This document shows positions 1 through 4,521 of a stretch of DNA of 6,916 nucleotides, piece by piece (position 1 is the stretch's first letter; every line of letters starts with the position of its first letter). The translations under genes and the position numbers were made by a program. The DNA lies in assembly GCA_030627725.1 (NCBI GenBank), contig DAOVSZ010000146.1, forward strand, positions 1 to 6,916. The letters are read 5' to 3'. Under the pieces are notes generated by a model. That model did not search any database. It saw only the letters and a list, made by a program, of their open reading frames with translations, and was not told the DNA's origin. Source of the stretch: Desulfobulbaceae bacterium. GTDB lineage: Bacteria; Desulfobacterota; Desulfobulbia; Desulfobulbales; DAOVSZ01.

Positions 1-55
1 AATAAGCGATTTTATCGACGAAACAGAGGTGATAGATCAGATCCGGGAGGTGGCT

Positions 56-313
56 GTGGCAGATCTCTTTACCAACCCTTATTTTCTGGTCCCATTCATA
101 ATAATGATCGGTTATTGGGTCTATAAAATACAGGTGAACAACTTTGCCTTTCTGGGCGTTGTTGGTGGGATCTGGCTCTTTTCAGGCTCTCCCTATGCGC
201 AGAACCTTATTGTAAACGGAGAACTCCAACTCGGCAAAGTCCTGCCCGTTGCCGCAGTCGGGATCCTGGCGATCTGCATTATCATTTACGTAGTCTTTAT
301 CCGCTCCGACTAA
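56..313 (+). CDS. Small membrane protein of unknown function, three predicted helices
   Basis: I do not recognise the family. From GTG 56 it encodes 85 residues beginning MADLFTNPYFLVPF. Three hydrophobic stretches are visible, at about residues 9-25, 30-45 and 62-82, and the protein ends in a short polar tail, FIRSD. It is therefore probably an inner-membrane protein. I chose GTG 56 because GGGAGG at 45-50 lies 5 nt upstream, a strong Shine-Dalgarno match. The frame stays open to the window edge, so an earlier start is possible: GTG 29 would give 94 residues but has no visible ribosome-binding site. The stop codon TAA (311-313) lies inside the left copy of the direct repeat that flanks element 1, so the element inserted right at the end of this gene. 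The next gene runs the same way, and the two were probably adjacent or co-transcribed before the insertion. The reading frame is well supported; the function is unknown. Confidence 0.7.
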   Translation: MADLFTNPYFLVPFIIMIGYWVYKIQVNNFAFLGVVGGIWLFSGSPYAQNLIVNGELQLGKVLPVAAVGILAICIIIYVVFIRSD

Positions 314-480
314 AATGTAAGCGATCACAGACACCGAATCTAGCCACGATCAGGGCGCCCAACATACACAAGTATAGTCGATCGCCCTGCTTGCGACTAT
401 CTCCGGCACCTGTAATCGCTTACAGGTCAGGCGTTAAATCGTCAATTAGCAGCTTCAGCCCGTGATCAGTTACACTAAAA
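309..480. repeat. Direct repeat ACTAAAA flanking element 1 (309-315 and 474-480)
   Basis: Seven identical bases bracket element 1. The right copy touches the right terminal repeat directly. The left copy is one T away from the left terminal repeat. A target-site duplication is the natural reading. At 7 bp in A-rich sequence it is less secure than the 9-bp duplication at element 2. Confidence 0.5.
317..473. mobile_element. Element 1: 157-bp MITE-like palindromic element, diverged sibling of element 2
   Basis: This is a non-coding block with imperfect terminal inverted repeats: GTAAGCGATCAC (317-328) and GTGATCAGTTAC (462-473), 10 of 12 positions pairing. The 7-bp block ACTAAAA occurs at 309-315 and again at 474-480, flanking the element, with one extra T before the left end. 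This looks like a decayed target-site duplication. An internal copy of the terminal motif forms a hairpin with an 8-bp stem and TCGC loop at 408-427. Its inner part also pairs with the left end (316-329 with 411-424, 13 of 14). Further inner pairing is CAGGGCG (351-357) with CGCCCTG (383-389), or ATAGTCG (374-380) with CGACTAT (394-400). Read left to right it aligns without gaps to the reverse complement of element 2 over the first 38 bases (24 identical), including a shared ACGATCAGG at the same offset. It carries no transposase, so it would have to be moved in trans. Confidence 0.7.
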
Positions 481-1115
481 GAGTGCTCTCTCTCTACAAG
501 ACCCTTTTTGACGCCTTCGGGCCACAGCGCTGGTGGCCCGGTGACACGCCTTTTGAGGTAATGGTCGGCGCTGTGCTCACCCAGAACACAAATTGGACCA
601 ATGTCAGCCGTGCCATCGACACCCTGAAAAACGAAGGCCTCCTCTCGTTTGAAGCCATTTCCGCTCTTCCTCTAGACACTCTGGCCGAAAAAATTCGTCC
701 TTCCGGGTATTACAACCTGAAGGCAAAGCGTCTTACAAATCTTCTGGGACTCATCCACCGGAAATATGATGGAGACCTGTCGCTGTTTTTTCAGACCGAC
801 CAAGACACCCTCCGTCAGGACCTCCTTTCCGTCAAAGGAATCGGCCCGGAAACCGCTGACAGCATCATCCTCTACGCAGCGAAACACCCCGTTTTCGTGG
901 TGGATGCCTATACCCACAGAATCCTCTCCCGACACGGCATCATCGGCGAGGAATCCGACTACCATGAAATCCAGGACCTGTTCATGGATTCCCTGCCCGC
1001 AGACACCGCCCTTTTCAATGAATACCACGCACTTCTCGTCCGGCTCGGCAAGGAGTTCTGCAAAAAAACCAACCCGCGCTGTTCCTCATGCCCGCTCAAG
1101 GAACCTGAAGAGTAA
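462..1115 (+). CDS. Helix-hairpin-helix DNA glycosylase, endonuclease III superfamily (HP0602/MagIII type)
   Basis: This is a probable base-excision-repair glycosylase that removes damaged, perhaps alkylated, bases from DNA in the cytoplasm. It has 217 residues, normal for the family. Family signatures are WWPGDTPFEVMVGAVLTQNT at 24-43 and RPSGYYNLKAKRL at 79-91. The helix-hairpin-helix, LLSVKGIGPETADSI, is at 121-135, and FVVDAYTHRILSR at 145-157 carries the catalytic Asp148. The bifunctional lyase lysine of Nth is replaced by Glu130, so it should be monofunctional. The C-terminal iron-sulphur motif is incomplete: Cys200, Cys207 and Cys210 fit the C-X6-C-X2-C-X5-C pattern, but the fourth position is Glu216. 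GTG 462 lies within the right terminal repeat of element 1 and has no Shine-Dalgarno sequence. GTG 483 is the only start that would remain if the element were removed, and it still leaves VLSLYKTLFDAFG ahead of the WWPG motif. The gene converges on trmJ, 30 bp away. Superfamily is certain; substrate is not. Confidence 0.9.
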   Translation: MISYTKRVLSLYKTLFDAFGPQRWWPGDTPFEVMVGAVLTQNTNWTNVSRAIDTLKNEGLLSFEAISALPLDTLAEKIRPSGYYNLKAKRLTNLLGLIHRKYDGDLSLFFQTDQDTLRQDLLSVKGIGPETADSIILYAAKHPVFVVDAYTHRILSRHGIIGEESDYHEIQDLFMDSLPADTALFNEYHALLVRLGKEFCKKTNPRCSSCPLKEPEE

Positions 1116-1145
1116 TAGCTAACCGCTTAGGTTTATAAAAAGATT

Positions 1146-1928
1146 TTATTTTCGTGTCCTTCCGTGGTTTTCGTGGCTATCTTTCCGGAGCAGTTCCTTG
1201 CACACCCCACGTATAATACGCACCTCGCGGGAACGCAGCCCGATACGGCTTAAAAATTTTCGGATATTATACATCCAATAGGTATGGTCTTTCTTTTTCA
1301 GAAAGCCGATTTTCAGAAGCGCCTTTTCCAGATGTTCATACATCCCTTCGGTTTCGTGAGAGGCGGCACGTTTTGGAGAAAAGAAGACCTTATTGCCCTG
1401 CTGGGCTGTCAACACCCCCATTCGCAGTTCATAGCAGAGAATAGCAACTGCCTGGGCAAGGTTCAGGGATGAAAACGCATCTGTCGGGATTGTCGTGATA
1501 TGGGAGCAGAATTTGAGATCATCATTGGTCAGCCCGCGGTCTTCAGGGCCGAAAAGAAGGGCAACACTGTTTTCAGAAAGAAGCGGCATGATCCTTTCCG
1601 CCAACTCTTTCGGGTCCTGCAGGGTCACCCTCTGCCTTCCCCGCCTGGCTGTTGTGCCGACAACGCCTGAAAAAGGACCAAGCGCCTCGGAAAGGTCCTG
1701 AAAATATTCGATCGCGTCAATTATATGCGCTGCGTTATGGGTTGCCGTCCTCAGCATGGCTTCCCGGTCAGGACGGGTATCGCTGACAACGATTATGCGA
1801 GTAATCCCCATATTCAGGGCGCAGCGGGCCGCGGCCCCGATATTCTCGGCATATTTCGGGCTCTTAAGAACTATGGTAACATTGTCTAAAAGGTTTGTGG
1901 ATTGGCGAGTGGTGTCAGGTTGCGTCAT
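1146..1928 (-). CDS. trmJ: tRNA (cytidine/uridine-2'-O-)-methyltransferase TrmJ, SPOUT family
   Basis: TrmJ transfers a methyl group from S-adenosylmethionine to the ribose 2'-OH of nucleotide 32 in the tRNA anticodon loop, acting as a dimer in the cytosol. The protein has 260 residues. SPOUT motifs are visible in order: VTIVLKSPKYAENIGAAAR at 17-35 (motif 1, with Asn29 and Arg35), FGPEDRGLTNDDL at 126-138 (motif 2) and SSLNLAQAVAILCYEL at 153-168 (motif 3, forming the trefoil knot). The TrmJ-type C-terminal helical region follows at about 195-247. The ATG at 1928 has no clear Shine-Dalgarno sequence. The core begins near residue 16, so about 15 N-terminal residues are extra. The last ten residues (SHENHGRTRK) are encoded by an interspersed 27-bp repeat, so the native C-terminus has probably been replaced or extended. 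It lies 65 bp downstream of rnr on the same strand and is probably co-transcribed with it. TrmJ is the best family match; exact nucleotide specificity is inferred. Confidence 0.88.
   Translation of the reverse strand: MTQPDTTRQSTNLLDNVTIVLKSPKYAENIGAAARCALNMGITRIIVVSDTRPDREAMLRTATHNAAHIIDAIEYFQDLSEALGPFSGVVGTTARRGRQRVTLQDPKELAERIMPLLSENSVALLFGPEDRGLTNDDLKFCSHITTIPTDAFSSLNLAQAVAILCYELRMGVLTAQQGNKVFFSPKRAASHETEGMYEHLEKALLKIGFLKKKDHTYWMYNIRKFLSRIGLRSREVRIIRGVCKELLRKDSHENHGRTRK
1151..1177 (-). repeat. 27-bp interspersed CACGAAA-type repeat, copy A (inside the trmJ 3' end)
   Basis: Read on the minus strand this is three imperfect units built on CCACGAAA: GCCACGAAAA, then CCACGGAAG, then GACACGAA. 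It matches copy B at 1962-1988 at 24 of 27 positions and in the same orientation. It lies within the coding sequence of trmJ and supplies the final residues before the stop at 1146-1148. Confidence 0.75.
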
Positions 1929-1961
1929 ATGATTATAAAGACAAAAAAACCGTTTTTTCCT

Positions 1962-1988
1962 TTCGTGTTCTTTCGTGGATTTCGTGGC
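1962..1988 (-). repeat. 27-bp interspersed CACGAAA-type repeat, copy B (just after the rnr stop)
   Basis: Minus-strand units are GCCACGAAAT, CCACGAAAG and AACACGAA. It begins 5 bp beyond the rnr stop codon (1994-1996) and lies between rnr and trmJ. It differs from copy A (1151-1177) at three positions. I see no stable RNA hairpin in it. Confidence 0.75.
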
Positions 1989-1993
1989 AAATT

Positions 1994-4276
1994 CTAATGT
2001 CCTTCTTTCTCTTCGCAGCCTGTTTCAATAACAAAATTTATCCGTCTCCGTGCCACTTCAACACTTGCAAGCCGCACGACAAGACAGTCTCCGATCTGGT
2101 ATATCTTATGACTCTTCCTGCCGATCAGCCGGTGATGCTTTTCATCGAGCGTGTAATAATCATCTTTCATATCAGTAAGTGCGACCGCGCCGCTTACAAA
2201 ACTATCAAGCAACTCAACAAAGAGACCGAATGATGTCACCCCTGAGATAATCGCGGGAAAGACTTCCCCTACCTTAGTGGCCATATACCTGACCTGCAGC
2301 CGGCTGACCATCTCACGTTCCGCATCCACCGCTACCCTTTCGCGTTTTGACAGAAAGTCTCCTGCCTCGTCTCCGGAATTTTTTTTGTCGGTTTTGTCTT
2401 TTTTATCACCGCTCTTTGCCTGCCCGGACACCAGGAATGCCTCAAGGGCCCGGTGAACCATCAGGTCCGGATACCGCCGTATAGGAGAGGTAAAATGGGT
2501 GTAGTAGGGCGCTGCCAGCCCGAAATGCCCAACATTATGAGGCGAATAACAGGCCTGCTTCATGGCCCTCAGAAGAAGGTTGCTGACAATATATTCCTTT
2601 GGCGTGTCGGCAACGGACGCAAGCACGTGGCCGAACCATTTCGGAGATGCGCCGCCATCAGGGACCATAAGCCCCATTGATCCGGCAAACTCCCTGAATT
2701 CCGCCACCTTGAGCGGGTCCGGGGTCTCATGAATTCGGTAAAGAAAAGACGCTTGCATCTTGGTTCCGGCCTCACGCGCAAAGGTTTCCGCAACCGCTTC
2801 GTTGGCCGCCAGCATGAACTCCTCGACTATCTTATGGGCAAGGTTCCTTTCCCGTCGACTGATCGCTCCCACAGTCCCGTCGGCAGCCACCTCAATCCCG
2901 GCCTCCGGGATCTCAAATCCGATGCTGCCGCGCTTCATGCGCCGCGTCTCAAGAAGACCTTCGAGTTCCGCCATCTGCGTAAGCATTGCAACAATAGGCT
3001 GATGCTGCTTTATGGCCTTCTTATCGCCGTCAACCAGGATCTCTTTTACCACCGTATAGGTCAGGCGATATCGGCTCCGGATAATACTCTTGGCAAATTT
3101 CTGTTGTATCCGTTTACCGCTCGTATCAAAATCCAGAATGGCGGAAAAGGCCAGCCGGTCCTCGTCCGGGACCAGGCTGCACAAATTATTCGATAACTTC
3201 TCCGGCAGCATGGGAACGACCCTGGTCGGAAAATAGACGCTTGTTCCCCGCTGATACGCCTCCTGATCCAGGCTGGTTCCGGGTCGCACATAATGGCTGA
3301 CATCTGCGATCGATACATAAAGCCGATAGCCATCCGAGGTCTTTTCAACCGCAACCGCATCATCAAAATCCCGGGCATCTTCTCCGTCAATAGTAACAAG
3401 AGGGAGCTCCCGCAGGTCAAGCCGCTCCGGGCTTGCGGCAACAGTTGTGTCCATTGCCGCGGTTTCTTGTTCTACCTTTTCATCAAAACGATACGGCAAT
3501 CGATACTTGTGAAGAACCATGTCGGTCTGGACCTGGACATCATTCGGATCGCCGAGCACCTCACGAATACGGCCCTTCGGGTTTCGCTCTCCCTCTCTGT
3601 ACTCTGTAATCTCGGCCACCACGGCATCGCCGTTGACTGCTGTTGCGGCATCTTCCTTGGAGATGACGATGTTAAATGTAAAATGCTCATCTTCCGGGAC
3701 CACATGGGGGGCGGGTCCGTCGTCAATATAGATCCCGACCAGCCTGGTCATGGACCGCTCGACAATCCGGACGATTCTGCCCTCTTTTCTGTCCCTTCTT
3801 CCGCCGATGATCTGCAGCTGCACCCGGTCGCCGTGCCTGGCGGTTGCCAGCGCCCTGGGAGAGATAAAGACATCTTTTTCAAGCTTCACGCCCTTTGGGG
3901 GATTCTCCACACTGACAAAACCAAACCCCTTCGGATGCATCGAAAGGGTCCCCTCAAGCAGATCGCTCTCTTCCTGCGGCAGCAATGAATATCGTTTCCC
4001 TTTTGCCCTGGCAAGAACACGAAGCGCGCATAAGTCCTTCAGGCGCTTCGTGAACTCTTTGTACTTCTTTCTTGATACACCACACCCTTCCATAATCTCG
4101 TCAAGCGATGCCGAACCGCCGCTGTCGGTCAGAAAACCGACAATCTCTTCCGCCGCCCCATCCAGTTCACTCTTCCGGTGCGGCCCTGCCGGATGCCTAG
4201 CGGCCTGACTTCTGTTCCGTGCTATCCTGCTGCCGCGGCCAATCCTCTTTTTTTGTCCAACCTTTCTTCGTGTCAA
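1994..4276 (-). CDS. rnr: Ribonuclease R (RNase II/RNB family 3'-5' exoribonuclease)
   Basis: RNase R processively degrades RNA, including structured RNA, from the 3' end in rRNA quality control, mRNA decay and trans-translation. It has 760 residues. In order: a basic N-terminal tail (1-35), a winged-helix domain (about 38-100), cold-shock/OB domains (about 108-255), the RNB catalytic domain (about 285-615) and an S1 domain (about 668-750). The active-site motif TIDGEDARDFDDA at 295-307 contains all four metal-binding aspartates (297, 303, 305, 306). Further RNB motifs are FPTRVVPMLPEKLSNNLC at 349-366 and YTHFTSPIRRYPDLMVHR at 592-609. A lysine-rich insert (about 617-638) lies between RNB and S1, while the basic C-terminal tail of E. 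coli RNase R is absent. The start is TTG at 4276, chosen because AAGGAG (4290-4285) lies 8 nt upstream and no ATG exists before residue 62. Divergent from the RSH gene, upstream of trmJ. Identity is secure. Confidence 0.95.
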   Translation of the reverse strand: MTRRKVGQKKRIGRGSRIARNRSQAARHPAGPHRKSELDGAAEEIVGFLTDSGGSASLDEIMEGCGVSRKKYKEFTKRLKDLCALRVLARAKGKRYSLLPQEESDLLEGTLSMHPKGFGFVSVENPPKGVKLEKDVFISPRALATARHGDRVQLQIIGGRRDRKEGRIVRIVERSMTRLVGIYIDDGPAPHVVPEDEHFTFNIVISKEDAATAVNGDAVVAEITEYREGERNPKGRIREVLGDPNDVQVQTDMVLHKYRLPYRFDEKVEQETAAMDTTVAASPERLDLRELPLVTIDGEDARDFDDAVAVEKTSDGYRLYVSIADVSHYVRPGTSLDQEAYQRGTSVYFPTRVVPMLPEKLSNNLCSLVPDEDRLAFSAILDFDTSGKRIQQKFAKSIIRSRYRLTYTVVKEILVDGDKKAIKQHQPIVAMLTQMAELEGLLETRRMKRGSIGFEIPEAGIEVAADGTVGAISRRERNLAHKIVEEFMLAANEAVAETFAREAGTKMQASFLYRIHETPDPLKVAEFREFAGSMGLMVPDGGASPKWFGHVLASVADTPKEYIVSNLLLRAMKQACYSPHNVGHFGLAAPYYTHFTSPIRRYPDLMVHRALEAFLVSGQAKSGDKKDKTDKKNSGDEAGDFLSKRERVAVDAEREMVSRLQVRYMATKVGEVFPAIISGVTSFGLFVELLDSFVSGAVALTDMKDDYYTLDEKHHRLIGRKSHKIYQIGDCLVVRLASVEVARRRINFVIETGCEEKEGH

Positions 4277-4290
4277 AGGAGTTTCTCCTT
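4276..4290 (-). promoter_or_regulatory. rnr ribosome-binding site inside a perfect 6-bp hairpin
   Basis: On the minus strand the leader reads AAGGAG-AAA-CTCCTT. The first six bases are the Shine-Dalgarno sequence and the last six are its exact reverse complement, with the final T being the first base of the TTG start codon. The mRNA could therefore fold to hide both the ribosome-binding site and the start. The pairing is visible directly; a regulatory role, such as temperature or RNase control, is inferred. Confidence 0.5.
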
Positions 4291-4461
4291 GATAATTTTG
4301 TAACTATTCAGGTGGAGCTTAAAACTTAGCCTAAACACCATTCTGTAACTTTCAGATGTGCCCCAAATTTGGACAAGCCGGCCTGCAAGGCTATAGCCCG
4401 CCTATGTGAGCAGGCCTGATCGTTCAAAGATGGGGTGCAGCTGAATAGTTACGATAATTTT
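4291..4461. repeat. 9-bp direct repeat GATAATTTT flanking element 2 (4291-4299 and 4453-4461)
   Basis: The two copies are identical and each directly abuts a terminal inverted repeat of element 2. This is the arrangement left by a transposition event. The left copy touches the rnr Shine-Dalgarno sequence (4285-4290). Confidence 0.8.
4300..4452. mobile_element. Element 2: 153-bp MITE-like element with 12-bp perfect terminal repeats
   Basis: The ends are GTAACTATTCAG (4300-4311) and its exact reverse complement CTGAATAGTTAC (4441-4452). A third copy of the end motif, GTAACTTTCAG, lies inside at 4345-4355. From there 4345-4386 pairs imperfectly with 4410-4452, so about two thirds of the element can fold into one long hairpin. 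The stem base includes GGCCTGC (4380-4386) with GCAGGCC (4410-4416). The inner loop holds the palindrome GGCTATAGCC (4389-4398), and CCAAATTTGG (4363-4372) is another palindrome. No open reading frame of note is present. It is flanked by a perfect 9-bp direct repeat. The family is non-autonomous; terminal GTAA is reminiscent of IS66-family ends, but that family usually makes 8-bp duplications, so the parent element is unknown. Confidence 0.8.
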
Positions 4462-4473
4462 TAGCTTTTAGCT

Positions 4474-4501
4474 TTGACGTCAATCAGTATTCTATTATAC
4501 T
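4474..4501 (+). promoter_or_regulatory. Probable sigma-70-type promoter of the RelA/SpoT homologue
   Basis: TTGACG (4474-4479) and TATACT (4496-4501) each match the -35 and -10 consensus at five of six positions, with a 16-bp spacer. Only six bases separate the -10 box from the ATG at 4508, so transcription should start at or next to the start codon. The palindrome TGACGTCA (4475-4482) overlaps the -35 box. Confidence 0.5.
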
Positions 4502-4521
4502 TCCCATATGGCGCAAAACAA
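4494..4521 (-). promoter_or_regulatory. Possible divergent promoter for rnr
   Basis: On the minus strand a perfect TATAAT (4499-4494) has TTGTTT (4521-4516) 16 bp upstream. The -35 match is only partial. If used, it would overlap the forward promoter, and the rnr leader would be about 200 nt long and contain all of element 2. Confidence 0.3.

Noticed and set aside
316..474. CRISPR or other spaced repeat array in the first intergenic region
   Set aside because: The repeats are inverted and nested, not regularly spaced direct repeats; a MITE-like element explains them better.
1116..1134. A third relic of the element end motif (CTAACCGCTTAG)
   Set aside because: The similarity is short, with no partner end or direct repeat; chance is sufficient.
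1135..1149. Perfect 6-bp hairpin ATAAAA-AGA-TTTTAT between the convergent glycosylase and trmJ genes, as a bidirectional terminator
   Set aside because: The stem has no G-C pairs, so it would be too weak for an intrinsic terminator; part of it also encodes the trmJ end.
1932..1937. TATAAT on the minus strand just before trmJ
   Set aside because: It is three bases from the ATG, and no -35-like sequence lies 16-18 bp upstream (the site reads GGAAAA).
1943..1958. A7-CCG-T6 run between rnr and trmJ as a terminator
   Set aside because: Nearly all A-T pairs with almost no loop; it does not form a stable stem, and rnr-trmJ read-through is more likely.
3293..3988. 231-residue open frame on the + strand across rnr
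   Set aside because: It lies wholly antisense to the well-conserved RNase R catalytic and OB domains and shows no recognisable family features.
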